From an uncultured Pirellula sp. (GTDB lineage Bacteria; Planctomycetota; Planctomycetia; Pirellulales; Pirellulaceae): a DNA stretch of 64,000 nucleotides. A program made the position numbers and the translations under genes. Under the pieces are notes generated by a model, which was not told the origin of the DNA, made no database searches, and worked only from the letters and a program-made list of their open reading frames with translations. Numbering within the stretch: position 1 is the first letter of the stretch; each line of letters opens with the position of its first letter. Below are positions 18,044 through 26,974 of the stretch, piece by piece. The stretch is taken from NCBI GenBank assembly GCA_903858115.1, contig CAIOHR010000096.1, positions 1 through 64,000 on the forward strand, in the 5' to 3' direction.

Positions 18044-19090
18044 TCAAGTCCTCAAGGCCAACAACAGTTGTTCGTTCAGAGCTTCTGTTTGAGTCGAGAT
18101 TCGAATCATGTTCTCAAGGCCGAAGGAATGGCAGTCTCGAACCAAGATTCGGTTTTTCAAAAGCTGTTCGCGAGTACGCTTACCATTGTCGACTGGCACC
18201 AAGAAGAATGGGGTGCTGCTATCGCTAGGCTGGAGACCTATCCGCTTTAAGGCTTGCGTTAAGGATTGGTTGGTTTGTCGCAATTTCTCCATCGCGTTGC
18301 GATAGTAGGGCAAACTGTTTAACGCTGCTGTTCCTGCGATCAAAGCGGCTCCATTGACGCTCCAAGGAACGCGACGTTCCATCAAGAGCTTCATGGTCGA
18401 TTCGGTACAAGATAAATACCCGAGTCGTAGACCGGCCATCGCATAGTATTTGGTCATCGATCGCAACACGATTAAATTCGGATAGCAACGGCAAAACAAA
18501 GAAGCTCCATTCTGGACAAAGTCAAGATACGACTCATCTACGATGAACTTGATTTGTGGCATGGCTTCGAACAAGCTTTCCAATTGCCCAGTGTCGAGAT
18601 AATGACCGGTCGGGTTGTTGGGATTGCAGAGCCAAACGACGTCGGGAGATTGCGATTGGATATATTCGAGAACTGCGACTGTCGGTGAATCGCTCCATGA
18701 ATTGAACACGGACACTTCCGTGCAAACACCTCCTGAGATCTTGGACGCACGAGCGTACTCGGAGAAAGTTGGTCCCAAGACAAGTACGTTCATACCTGGC
18801 TTGATCCAAGACATTGCAGCTAAATGAATCAGCTCGCTGCAGCCGTTGCCAAGCATGATTCGCGATATACCTATAGCGTGATGTTGTGCCAAAGCGCATC
18901 GGAGTTCATAGCCATCTCGATCTGGATAACGATCGATGACAAGCTCATGAAGCGAGCGCACTACCTCGGGGCTAGGCCCAAAGGGCATGATGTTTGAGCT
19001 GAAGTCGATCACATCTTTTGGGTGCAGTCCCAGTTCCCGAAACTCCTGATAGTCTATGCCTCCGTGGATCTCTTCTGCGTGAGGATTCAT
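18044..19090 (-). CDS. cobD: L-threonine-O-3-phosphate decarboxylase / histidinol-phosphate aminotransferase-like CobD
   Basis: 348 residues from ATG 19090. Fold-type I PLP enzyme: it starts with EEIHGGIDYQEFRELG and IDFSSNIMPFGPS, typical of CobD/CobC, and carries NPNNPTG and the PLP-lysine region SMTKYYAMAGLRLGYL. CobD makes (R)-1-aminopropan-2-ol phosphate, the linker that CbiB attaches to adenosylcobyric acid. The gene overlaps cbiB by four bases (ATGA) and is the last of the leftward cobalamin operon. Its family is close to HisC, but the operon context and N-terminus decide for CobD. Confidence 0.9.
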   Translation of the reverse strand: MNPHAEEIHGGIDYQEFRELGLHPKDVIDFSSNIMPFGPSPEVVRSLHELVIDRYPDRDGYELRCALAQHHAIGISRIMLGNGCSELIHLAAMSWIKPGMNVLVLGPTFSEYARASKISGGVCTEVSVFNSWSDSPTVAVLEYIQSQSPDVVWLCNPNNPTGHYLDTGQLESLFEAMPQIKFIVDESYLDFVQNGASLFCRCYPNLIVLRSMTKYYAMAGLRLGYLSCTESTMKLLMERRVPWSVNGAALIAGTAALNSLPYYRNAMEKLRQTNQSLTQALKRIGLQPSDSSTPFFLVPVDNGKRTREQLLKNRILVRDCHSFGLENMIRISTQTEALNEQLLLALRT

Positions 19091-20025
19091 GCGGGACTCC
19101 AAGCAGCAATGCCAAAAAACATGCACAGAAGGAAAACCCATATCGCACTTACCATCCACATGACTCGCACAGCCGCACGGATGGAATTTACATCTGGTGA
19201 AGCGAATTCTTTGCCCAATGTGTAGTAATCCACTTTTTCTAGCGAGACCCCTAGCATTCCTGCGGCGGCGCTCATCGGGTGTCCTGCGTTTGGGCTACTC
19301 GTTCGATAACGATCACGCCACCAAATGCGGAACCCTTGCGACCAAGGCATTCCCAGAACTGCGCCACCTAGGAGAATGAGCATGGCTGTGATTCGAGCGG
19401 GAGCCAAGTTTAGCAAATCGTCTAGTCGAGCGGCGGTTTTCCCAAGCCATTCAAACTCCGTATTCCGATATCCCCACATAGCATCGCACGTATTGGCAAA
19501 CCGATAGATAGCCGCTCCCGGCAGTCCCCCGATGGCAAAGAAGAACAACGGTGCAACAATCGAATCGCTCGTATTCTCTGCCACCGATTCGATGGTAGCT
19601 GCAGCGACTTGCGACTCGGATAAGCTTTCCGTGTTGCGACTTACTAAATGGTAAGACAATTGTCGTCGAGCTTCCGGCAAATCGTTAGCACGAAGTGCAA
19701 TGGATACGCAACCTGCGGCTTTCGATAATGATCGCGTGCTAAACATACACTTCAACAAAAAGGCCTGCAAACCAATCATTGCGATCCATGGTAACAACGT
19801 CGTTACGGTTTGAATGAATAGGGCTATCCCGCCGATCAGAACGACACTGGAGAGAACCCAACCGCAACCGAAAAGAAATCGTGCCGCGTTACCACGTTTG
19901 GGTGCAAGTCTTCTTCCCGCGGAAATCCAGTTTCCCATCCACGCTACGGGATGCAATCGATTCGGAGGATCCCCTCCCAAAACATCCATAACATAAGCGG
20001 TCACCAGTATCGCAATCGTATCCAA
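19087..20025 (-). CDS. cbiB: Adenosylcobinamide-phosphate synthase CbiB
   Basis: 312 residues, multi-pass membrane enzyme that joins adenosylcobyric acid to aminopropanol phosphate. Family signatures: DVLGGDPPNRLHPVAWMGNWI at the start (read in two parts, DPPNRLHPV and WMG), RRQLSYHLVSRNT, ESVAENTSDSIVAPLFF, and NAGHPMSAAAGMLGV. Hydrophobic segments are spaced as in CbiB/CobD of other bacteria. It overlaps cobD downstream by four bases and follows btuD by one base (20026/20025). Co-transcription under the upstream cobalamin riboswitch is inferred. Confidence 0.95.
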   Translation of the reverse strand: MDTIAILVTAYVMDVLGGDPPNRLHPVAWMGNWISAGRRLAPKRGNAARFLFGCGWVLSSVVLIGGIALFIQTVTTLLPWIAMIGLQAFLLKCMFSTRSLSKAAGCVSIALRANDLPEARRQLSYHLVSRNTESLSESQVAAATIESVAENTSDSIVAPLFFFAIGGLPGAAIYRFANTCDAMWGYRNTEFEWLGKTAARLDDLLNLAPARITAMLILLGGAVLGMPWSQGFRIWWRDRYRTSSPNAGHPMSAAAGMLGVSLEKVDYYTLGKEFASPDVNSIRAAVRVMWMVSAIWVFLLCMFFGIAAWSPA

Positions 20026-20817
20026 TCAAACCTCCGGGGAAGCAAGAATAGGCACGACCATTGGGATCGACTCCGTCGGGTGAGAAACCACCATGACATC
20101 GATACCAAATGCTTTGCGAATCAAATCGGGACGCATCACTTCCTGCGGTGGACCGATCGACAACAACTCCTTGTTCGCAAGGATCGCAATTCTATCTGCG
20201 AACATGGACGCTTGGTTCAGGTCGTGGAGTGTAATGACGGCGATCAATTGCCGTTCCTTGACCATACGTCGAACGTGTCCGAGGCATTCGAATTGGTACT
20301 TCATGTCGAGACCAGCTGTGGGTTCGTCGAGCAACAAAATACTCGCGTTTTGGGCAAGCGATCGAGCCAGGATCATTCGCCGCCACTCACCACCAGAAAG
20401 CTGGTCGATCGTTCTTTCTTGAAGCTCTATCATGGCAGTGGCTTCGAGTGATTGCCGAACGATGGCTTCATCTTCTGCACGCAAAGGCATCCACCACCCC
20501 ACGTGCGGGGCGCGTCCCAAGGCGACGACATCATACACCCGTAACGACGCTTCTCGATGTTCATGCTGCGGCATCAAGGATAGATGCTTTGCGATCTCAC
20601 GTCGCGTGAATTTTTGCGTGCTTTGCGAATCCAGAAGAACCGTTCCCGATTGTTGCTTTAATTGTTTGGCCATCGTTCTCAAAAGAGTCGTTTTGCCGGC
20701 ACCGTTAGCACCAATCAACGCCACAATTTCGCCAGCTCGCAAATCCATACTGAGGCTATGAAAAACCACCCGCTTCTCATAGGCAAAGGATAAGTTCTCG
20801 GTGGCGAAATGGGTCAT
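20026..20817 (-). CDS. btuD: Corrinoid ABC transporter ATP-binding protein
   Basis: 263 residues from the ATG at 20817, which overlaps the permease stop by four bases (a much longer upstream frame is a shadow of the permease gene). ABC ATPase of the FecE/BtuD/FhuC type: Walker A GANGAGKTT, signature LSGGEWRRMILARSLAQ, Walker B ILLLDEPTAGLD, and the H-loop TLHDLNQA. It energises import of corrinoid from the periplasm together with the FecCD-type permease and the lipoprotein binding protein encoded next to it. The substrate (B12 rather than iron chelate) is assigned from the cobalamin gene context. Confidence 0.9.
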   Translation of the reverse strand: MTHFATENLSFAYEKRVVFHSLSMDLRAGEIVALIGANGAGKTTLLRTMAKQLKQQSGTVLLDSQSTQKFTRREIAKHLSLMPQHEHREASLRVYDVVALGRAPHVGWWMPLRAEDEAIVRQSLEATAMIELQERTIDQLSGGEWRRMILARSLAQNASILLLDEPTAGLDMKYQFECLGHVRRMVKERQLIAVITLHDLNQASMFADRIAILANKELLSIGPPQEVMRPDLIRKAFGIDVMVVSHPTESIPMVVPILASPEV

Positions 20818-21857
20818 GTTGCAACACTCCCTCGCATGGAGCGACTCAAGAGCAAGGCAACAAAGAACGGACAGCCGAGCAGCGCGGTCACAATGCCGAC
20901 AGGCAATTCTGTCGGTGCCACGATCGTTCTGGCGACTGCATCGGCAACCAACATCGTGATCGCCCCTGCGCACGCACTCATCGGTAGCAGCAGTGCATGC
21001 CGAGGTCCGACCATGAGCCTTGCGATCTGTGGCGCGATCAATCCTACGAATCCGATAATGCCCGCGCTCGAAACAGCAGAAGCCGTTGCCACGCTCGCAC
21101 CCGTAATGACCCAGCATCGAAAACGCAACGGATCCAAGCCGAGTGACTGCGATGCTGCATCCCCCAGCAAGAATGCATCGAGTTGACGGGATCGACTCCA
21201 TAGAATCCCAACTCCCAAACAGCTACTGAGACTCGCGACCAGAACCGTTTGCCAATCGCTACCTGCAAGCGATCCCATCAACCAGGAAAGTATGACGATC
21301 GCTTTTTGATCATTGAGAAACATCAATAAACTGACCAAGGCATTTGTCATGCTACTGATGGCAACACCAGCCAGCAGAAGTGTGATGGTCGATGTTTGGC
21401 GGCTGATGGCACCTAAAGCGAACACTAGCATCACGATCCCGATGGAACCCGCCATCGCCATCAGGGAGGTGGCACCTAAACCAAAGTACGTGACCTGCAA
21501 TCCAGTCACCACAGCAATCGATACTCCGAGCGCGGCACCGCTAGACGCGCCGATGACGTAAGGGTCTGCCAACACGTTTCGGAATAACCCTTGGAAGCCT
21601 ACGCCAGCGGTTGCCAAGGAAACGCCAGTAATCACGGCCAACAAAATGCGTGGCAATCGAAGCTCCCAAAGGATGGTACGTTCGGTGGCAGTAACGCCTT
21701 CCGTGGAATGAGAGATCCATGCACCGATGTTGGCTAGCGGAATGGAGGCTGCTCCCACCGCGAGACTTGCAATCGAAACGAAGAGGACCATGCACACAGC
21801 AAGGCCGATAAGTAGCCAAGATCGGTTTGTTGCATTGCCTCGTCGTTCTCCCATCAT
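20814..21857 (-). CDS. btuC: Corrinoid ABC transporter permease (FecCD family)
   Basis: 347 residues with about ten membrane helices, FecCD/BtuC family. Typical segments: LRLPRILLAVITGVSLATAGVG in two parts (LRLPRIL, GVSLATAGVGFQGLFRN), LADPYVIGASSGAALG, GFVGLIAPQIARLMVGPRH and ELPVGIVTALLGCPFFVALL. It forms the inner-membrane channel of the importer. It lies between btuF (gap of five bases) and btuD (four-base overlap). Substrate inferred from context as for btuD. Confidence 0.92.
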   Translation of the reverse strand: MMGERRGNATNRSWLLIGLAVCMVLFVSIASLAVGAASIPLANIGAWISHSTEGVTATERTILWELRLPRILLAVITGVSLATAGVGFQGLFRNVLADPYVIGASSGAALGVSIAVVTGLQVTYFGLGATSLMAMAGSIGIVMLVFALGAISRQTSTITLLLAGVAISSMTNALVSLLMFLNDQKAIVILSWLMGSLAGSDWQTVLVASLSSCLGVGILWSRSRQLDAFLLGDAASQSLGLDPLRFRCWVITGASVATASAVSSAGIIGFVGLIAPQIARLMVGPRHALLLPMSACAGAITMLVADAVARTIVAPTELPVGIVTALLGCPFFVALLLSRSMRGSVAT

Positions 21858-21862
21858 TCTAT

Positions 21863-22888
21863 CTATTCTTTCGGCGCTAAGGCTTCAGGATAGACTTGTT
21901 GGATCATCGATTCCAATGCATCGAGCAGACGTGGTCCACAACGGGACACTTGATCGCCATCAATCAAGAACACCTGTCGATTCTTGATAGCAGCTACGTT
22001 TTCCCAGCCCGCTCGGTTCGCGAGCGTTTCAAAACGGACTTTCTCGCCATGTGTCGTCGGAGCCAAAATGACGTCAGGGTTTCGTTCGACAACACTCTCA
22101 CTGCTGACGCGGGGATATCGATTCACGGTATCGTGAAAAATATTGTCCATGTTGCCGAGCACGAGTAACTCACCGATGAACGATTGTGGACCAGCCGTCA
22201 TCAATGGAGTGTCCCAAACCTCATAGAACACTTTCTTTCGTTGCGATGGTGCGATGGAGTGCGCTGCTTTCTTTAGTTTCTCCAGTCGCGCTCGCATCGA
22301 TTCGATCAACGAAGTAGCTTGCGCCTCGCACCTCGCGACTTTGCCGATTAGAAGAGCTTCCTCAAAAAGTTGATCAACATTTTCTGGCCCCAATCCTACG
22401 ATCGGAATGTTCACCCGTTCAAAGGTTTCTACTAGAGGCCTATGATTGTCCCACTTGCAAAGAATAAGATCAGGCTTCGCGTTCAAGATGGCTTCGCGAC
22501 TGATTCCCTCCAATGTTCCACTGCCGACTTTGGCTATTGCTTTCGCTTCCTCAGGATAATTGCAATGTTCGGTAACTCCGACGATAGAGTCTCCGAGCCC
22601 TAAAGCGAATAGAAGTTCCGTGGTCGACGGTGATAACGAGACGATACGTTTGGGAACACCGACGATGGTAATCTCGCGATCCATCTTGTCGACAATTGTC
22701 GTTCCGTACTCACTATCGCTCTTCATGCTAGAACGATCCTCAGTCACTACGCGATCTTCATGGGCTGGCTTGACGTTGACGTTATCGCAACCCACCCAAC
22801 AAAGAGGCAGCAAAAGGATGGCAGCGATTTTCCGGAGCGACAAAGAGCATTCTCTCGACAAAACTCCAAGAGTGAATTGCGATTTCAT
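21863..22888 (-). CDS. btuF: Corrinoid ABC transporter substrate-binding lipoprotein
   Basis: 341 residues from the ATG at 22888. The N-terminus is long for a lipoprotein signal, with the hydrophobic core KIAAILLLPLCWVGC ending in lipobox WVGC. The body is a class III periplasmic-binding fold: PKRIVSLSPSTTELLFALGLGDSIVGVTEHCNYPEEA is the BtuF/FhuD-like opening, with KVGSGTLEGISREAILNAKPDLIL following (each quoted only to show the pattern in part). It would deliver corrinoid to BtuCD. It overlaps cobU by four bases (22885-22888). Binding of B12 rather than another chelate is inferred from the operon. Confidence 0.88.
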   Translation of the reverse strand: MKSQFTLGVLSRECSLSLRKIAAILLLPLCWVGCDNVNVKPAHEDRVVTEDRSSMKSDSEYGTTIVDKMDREITIVGVPKRIVSLSPSTTELLFALGLGDSIVGVTEHCNYPEEAKAIAKVGSGTLEGISREAILNAKPDLILCKWDNHRPLVETFERVNIPIVGLGPENVDQLFEEALLIGKVARCEAQATSLIESMRARLEKLKKAAHSIAPSQRKKVFYEVWDTPLMTAGPQSFIGELLVLGNMDNIFHDTVNRYPRVSSESVVERNPDVILAPTTHGEKVRFETLANRAGWENVAAIKNRQVFLIDGDQVSRCGPRLLDALESMIQQVYPEALAPKE

Positions 22889-23514
22889 GATACGTTCTCG
22901 AAAGGGGCGATAGACCGTCTTAACTTGTCCGACACTTGGTCCATAGACATAGCGATCTCCTGCAACGGAACAGCGAATCCACTGATCATCATGTAGGTCG
23001 CGTTGGCATGCTTCGCGAGCGATTGATTTGCCCAACCGAGCAAATCTCGAAATGCACGCCCGAGCGGATGCTCTGGGACGATTCCCAAACCAACCTCTCC
23101 AGAGACAACAATCACGTGCGATCTTTTGACCCGTGCAACCTCAATGATCTGGTCTATCTCGTTCATCAATTGATGGTGTATCTGATCGATCGATTTTGGA
23201 GAGAGAACCAAGTCGAGGTCTTGGCATAGCACATTGCTCACGAGGATCGTTAAGCAGTCGATCAAGATGATGCGTGACGATTCCTCTCGTTCCAGGATTG
23301 CATGCCCCACACCCAGAGGCTGTTCGAGAGTAACCCAGCTATCTGGTCGCGACTCTTTATGTTTCTGGATGCGATGATCCATCTCGCCGTCGCGGTTTTC
23401 AGCAGTTGCCACGAACAGGACATCGTCCCCACCAAGCCTGTGCGCCAGCTCTTCGGCGAATCGACTCTTGCCACTTCGGACTCCACCGAGCACTAATGTT
23501 AGCGTCCCCTTCAT
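22885..23514 (-). CDS. cobU: Adenosylcobinamide kinase / guanylyltransferase CobU
   Basis: 209 residues, a little longer than Salmonella CobU (about 180). Residues 10-17 form the P-loop GGVRSGKS. RIQKHKESRPDSW follows, in which His52 aligns with the guanylylated histidine of CobU. The C-terminal half has VVSGEVGLGIVPEHPLGRAF, the family motif, with Ser-Gly where most members have Asn. CobU phosphorylates adenosylcobinamide and transfers GMP to it, activating it for nucleotide-loop attachment. It starts two bases after the cobO stop and overlaps btuF by four bases. Confidence 0.92.
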   Translation of the reverse strand: MKGTLTLVLGGVRSGKSRFAEELAHRLGGDDVLFVATAENRDGEMDHRIQKHKESRPDSWVTLEQPLGVGHAILEREESSRIILIDCLTILVSNVLCQDLDLVLSPKSIDQIHHQLMNEIDQIIEVARVKRSHVIVVSGEVGLGIVPEHPLGRAFRDLLGWANQSLAKHANATYMMISGFAVPLQEIAMSMDQVSDKLRRSIAPFENVS

Positions 23515-23516
23515 GG

Positions 23517-24131
23517 TCAGTATTCGACTCCACGCTGAGGCTTCACTCCATGCGCATAGGGATGCTTGATGACTTTCATTTCAGAAGCCAGATCAGCAAT
23601 CTCCAACAGTTCGGGACTTGCATTCCTCCCTGTAATGACTACATGCAGCATCGGGCGTTTCTTCTTCAAGGCTTCAACGACGGTCGCCGGAGCGACGTAT
23701 TCGTACTTCGTCGCGATGTTGAGTTCATCCAAGATGATCATGTCAAACGAGGGGTCTTCCATCAGCTCGATCGCCTTCGCCCAACCCTTTGCCGCTGTCG
23801 CAATATCGCGGTCCCGATCTTGTGTTTTCCAAGTGAACCCTTCGCCCAACGTATGCATTTCAATCGGGAACCCCATCGAAGCGATCTTGGCAATGAACGC
23901 GGCTTCCCCGGTGGGTATGGCACCTTTGATGAATTGAACAATACCGACCTTCATCCCTTGTCCCAGCGAGCGGATGGCCATGCCGAAGGCTGCGGTCGAT
24001 TTGCCTTTGCCGGCACCGGTATGGACGATGATCAGTCCTTTCTCGATGTTTGCTTCGGCCAATTGGCGGTCCTTGATTTCATTCAAGCGGACCATTCGTT
24101 CTTTGTGCTGTTCGCTCGTTTCGTCTGACAT
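23517..24131 (-). CDS. cobO: Cob(I)alamin/corrinoid adenosyltransferase, CobO/BtuR type
   Basis: 204 residues, matching the usual length of CobA/BtuR enzymes. After an N-terminal basic helix, residues 39-46 form the P-loop GAGKGKST, followed by AAFGMAIRSLGQG, VQFIKG, the Walker B-like MIILDELN, and VVITGRNASPELLEIADL. It adds the 5'-deoxyadenosyl group to reduced corrinoids, producing the form used by CobQ, CbiB and NrdJ. Its start shares one base with the cobQ stop (TAATG). It is transcribed with the rest of the leftward cobalamin operon. Confidence 0.95.
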   Translation of the reverse strand: MSDETSEQHKERMVRLNEIKDRQLAEANIEKGLIIVHTGAGKGKSTAAFGMAIRSLGQGMKVGIVQFIKGAIPTGEAAFIAKIASMGFPIEMHTLGEGFTWKTQDRDRDIATAAKGWAKAIELMEDPSFDMIILDELNIATKYEYVAPATVVEALKKKRPMLHVVITGRNASPELLEIADLASEMKVIKHPYAHGVKPQRGVEY

Positions 24132-25744
24132 TAGGTTGCTTTGTTTTCGTGTTGAAGAGAAACTGGGTCGGATTGAAGCATCGCTTCGATTTGGTCGAAA
24201 TCGATGTAATTCTCGAAATGGGAAGCAAGTTTTTCGAGCGACTGCTCCAAAACGTCTTGAGTGGATTGTTCCTGCGAGGCGTGGGCCATGTTGTTTGCAC
24301 CGAGACTCTCAAGCCATCCATTGCGAAACGAATCGTTAGCGAAAAGTCCGTGCAGATAACATCCCCAAAATCGACCGTCACGCGAGTGCGAACCATCCAT
24401 TCGGGATTGCGACTGTTCAATGCCTGGCACTTCAATGCCTGATACATGGAGACGCTTTAACCAAGGCGATGAGGTCGTCGTTTGCCCCGAGTGGATTTCA
24501 TAACCTGTGAGAGTTACGCTTCGCAATCGGGGCAAGAAATCAGACTCGAGTATTGTTGCCTCCACTTGGCATGTTTGCTTCCCTGGATGAAAGGTGGTTT
24601 CCACATCAAGGAGTTTGAGCCCATCCGAATAGGTACTGTTAGATTCCATTTCGTGTGGGTTATGAATGGCTTGTCCCATCATCTGGTAACCGCCACATAT
24701 TCCAACAATCCGTGATTTCTGACTCTGAGCAAACTCCAAGATTTTGGCTTCAAATCCAGACTCGCGCAGCCATGCTAAATCGCCGAGTGTGTTTTTCGTT
24801 CCGGGAAGAATCAAAACATCAGGACAACCGAGATCCTTTGCATGTCGAACGTATCGCAATTTAACGCGAGCGTCGTTTGCTAATGGATCGAAATCATCGA
24901 AGTTTGCGATATGAGGCAAATGGATCACCGCAATATCCAACCGCTTCTCATTGTCATAATCTGAGAAACAGAAGTCGTCCGCGCCGTGACTATTCATCAA
25001 TGCAACCGCATCTTCTTCGGGGAGTCGAAGTGCATCGATCCATGGGAGTACCCCGAGGACGGGAACGTTGCCTCGCATTTCGAGTATCTCCACGCCTCGG
25101 TCGAACAAACGGAGATCACCTCGAAATTTGTTGACGATCAGGCCACGAACGAGCGCACGATCTTCTGGAGGTAGCAGCCAAAGTGTCCCTAACAGTTGAG
25201 CGAATACACCTCCGCGTTCAATATCGCCCACCAGCAAAACAGGTGACTGGCAATAACGAGCCACCGACATATTGACCATCTCCACGTCGGCTAAGTTCAA
25301 CTCGGCAGGGCTCCCAGCACCTTCGATGATAACGAGATCGTATTGCTCGCGAAGTCGATCAAGCGCACTCGTAACCATCGGCCAAAGTTGTTGACGTCGT
25401 TCAAAGTAATCGGCCGCTTCGATCGGTTTCCCATTCGCGGAGGCGAGGGGTTTACCGTTGACGATCACTTGGGAACGTGTGTTCCCTTCGGGCTTGAGAA
25501 GGATCGGATTCATATCGGAGTGCGGCGTAGCGCGGGCTGCGATGGCTTGCAACGCTTGGGATCGCCCAATCTCACCACCATCTTTGCACACGGCTGCGTT
25601 GTTTGACATGTTTTGTGCCTTGAAGGGAGCGACCCGAACACCTCTGTTTGCAAAGCATCGACATAACGCAGCAGTCAACAAGCTCTTGCCAGCCGAAGAG
25701 CTTGTTCCCATCACCATGAGTGTACGACCGCGTGTATCCGGCAA
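24131..25744 (-). CDS. cobQ: Cobyric acid synthase CobQ
   Basis: 537 residues from TTG 25744; ATG 25717 (MVMGTSSSAGKS) is a possible shorter start. The N-terminal synthetase domain has the P-loop GTSSSAGKS and PFKAQNMSNNAA. The C-terminal class-I-type glutaminase domain has GICGGYQMMG with the nucleophile Cys, and a terminal GCYLHGLFAND. CobQ amidates four carboxylates of adenosylcobyrinic a,c-diamide. The start is three bases after the stop of an upstream DUF1559 gene, so cobQ seems to depend on that gene's transcript and perhaps its translation. Confidence 0.95.
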   Translation of the reverse strand: MPDTRGRTLMVMGTSSSAGKSLLTAALCRCFANRGVRVAPFKAQNMSNNAAVCKDGGEIGRSQALQAIAARATPHSDMNPILLKPEGNTRSQVIVNGKPLASANGKPIEAADYFERRQQLWPMVTSALDRLREQYDLVIIEGAGSPAELNLADVEMVNMSVARYCQSPVLLVGDIERGGVFAQLLGTLWLLPPEDRALVRGLIVNKFRGDLRLFDRGVEILEMRGNVPVLGVLPWIDALRLPEEDAVALMNSHGADDFCFSDYDNEKRLDIAVIHLPHIANFDDFDPLANDARVKLRYVRHAKDLGCPDVLILPGTKNTLGDLAWLRESGFEAKILEFAQSQKSRIVGICGGYQMMGQAIHNPHEMESNSTYSDGLKLLDVETTFHPGKQTCQVEATILESDFLPRLRSVTLTGYEIHSGQTTTSSPWLKRLHVSGIEVPGIEQSQSRMDGSHSRDGRFWGCYLHGLFANDSFRNGWLESLGANNMAHASQEQSTQDVLEQSLEKLASHFENYIDFDQIEAMLQSDPVSLQHENKAT

Positions 25745-25747
25745 CCG

Positions 25748-26761
25748 TTACTCCTCGATCGAAGCGACTTCAGCGCCGTTTCGAGTGATCAGTGCTGCAA
25801 GCTGTTGAATGGAGATAGAGGAAGATAACAATCGAACGGACCCATCTGCGGTAAGTGCTTGAGCGCCGCCAGCATGAAAAGAATAGAGCTCGTTGTCGTT
25901 ACTGCAATTGATAGAGCAAGCGCCAGGGCGAACCGCAGTGTTTCCATCTGGCAACGCTCCGTCGATAAGGAATCCTTTCAAGTGACTTGCCCACACGCCG
26001 CCTGTTGGGAACGGACGCGTTACGCTGGCTGTGCCACTCCATGTCTTGGGTGTCGTTCCATCCGGTATCCTTTTACCGTTCTGGTAGAGATCGGGTCTGC
26101 CCGCACACTCGACTGCCAGGATCGTGTTCGAAAGCCCGTCGGTGACTTCCGACAGACGAACGGGTAGTCCTTTGAGAATGCCGCTGTTGACTGGATCTGG
26201 ATGTTGTGCGTTGATGGGCAATGTAGCGTTGAGCTGAGTTCCAATGCCACCGACGTTGGTGTAGTCCGTGACAGCACCATCCAAGAAGACTCGTGGGGAC
26301 AATGAAGCGGTCGTTGTTGTCGCGTTCGCATAGTCGACAAGGACGGTCCACTCGAATCCCCCGCGCTCGGGAGCAGATGGGCAGCGATAGGTCGGTAAGC
26401 TCGCTGATACAGCCGATGTGTTTTGCGTAGCGTGCCAATGAAAATTCTTGTCGTAGCTTTTGTAGAGCCCATCTTGTTCGACGAATGGCAGGATCGCAAC
26501 GAACCAACTGGTTCGCTTTGCGATAAAGTTCGGACCTGGGGTTGGTCCCAAAGATTGCGAAGGCCAAACTCGGTGGGCCGATTCATAGTTGTGAAGGGCC
26601 AATCCGATTTGCTTCATGTTGTTGCTGCATTGCATGCGTCGTGCAGCTTCGCGAGCCGCTTGAACCGCTGGCAATAAGAGCCCCACAAGAATCCCGATGA
26701 TTGCAATAACAACGAGCAATTCTACAAGCGTAAAGCCAGCGGGGCGACGAAAGTGTTTCAT
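25748..26761 (-). CDS. DUF1559 domain protein leading the cobalamin operon
   Basis: 337 residues from ATG 26761. The N-terminus is prepilin-like (FTLVELLVVIAIIGILVG), with the DUF1559 signature [18 protein letters not shown] and NYESAHRVWP; the C-terminal H-X9-DG motif is HAGGAQALTADG. Family function is unknown. Its position is remarkable: it lies about 215 bases behind a cobalamin riboswitch on the same strand and only three bases before cobQ, so it appears to be the first gene of the B12 uptake/assembly operon. The central region has several cysteines (CPSAPE; GACSINCSND). A surface role in corrinoid capture is a hypothesis. Confidence 0.92.
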   Translation of the reverse strand: MKHFRRPAGFTLVELLVVIAIIGILVGLLLPAVQAAREAARRMQCSNNMKQIGLALHNYESAHRVWPSQSLGPTPGPNFIAKRTSWFVAILPFVEQDGLYKSYDKNFHWHATQNTSAVSASLPTYRCPSAPERGGFEWTVLVDYANATTTTASLSPRVFLDGAVTDYTNVGGIGTQLNATLPINAQHPDPVNSGILKGLPVRLSEVTDGLSNTILAVECAGRPDLYQNGKRIPDGTTPKTWSGTASVTRPFPTGGVWASHLKGFLIDGALPDGNTAVRPGACSINCSNDNELYSFHAGGAQALTADGSVRLLSSSISIQQLAALITRNGAEVASIEE

Positions 26762-26974
26762 CAATAGATTGGTCGATGCAAAATTGGAGAGTGCACAACC
26801 CAGGTACAATCGGCGCGAATTTACAGCCAAATACATCAAACGCGAACACAGCACGACGAGAGCGCAGGACTTCACAAGTCCAGAACTTCTCCCCGTGGGA
26901 TGCGACGGAATGATGGCAGGATGAAAACCCGCGATAGATCCCAAAACCCGAGGAGGCTACCGCAAACTAGACGA
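26762..26974 (-). other. Leader between B12 riboswitch and DUF1559 gene
   Basis: About 210 bases of 5' leader. It holds a small stem (GGACTT/AAGTCC near 26873-26887) but no obvious intrinsic terminator with a T-run. No clear SD sequence is seen directly before the DUF1559 ATG, so it is not evident whether the riboswitch works by transcription or by translation control. An open frame extends up to 26944 but looks non-coding. Confidence 0.4.

Noticed and set aside
20818..21201. N-terminal extension of the BtuD ATPase
   Set aside because: This part is the permease gene read in another frame; the ATPase domain starts at 20817 with a normal ATGA overlap.
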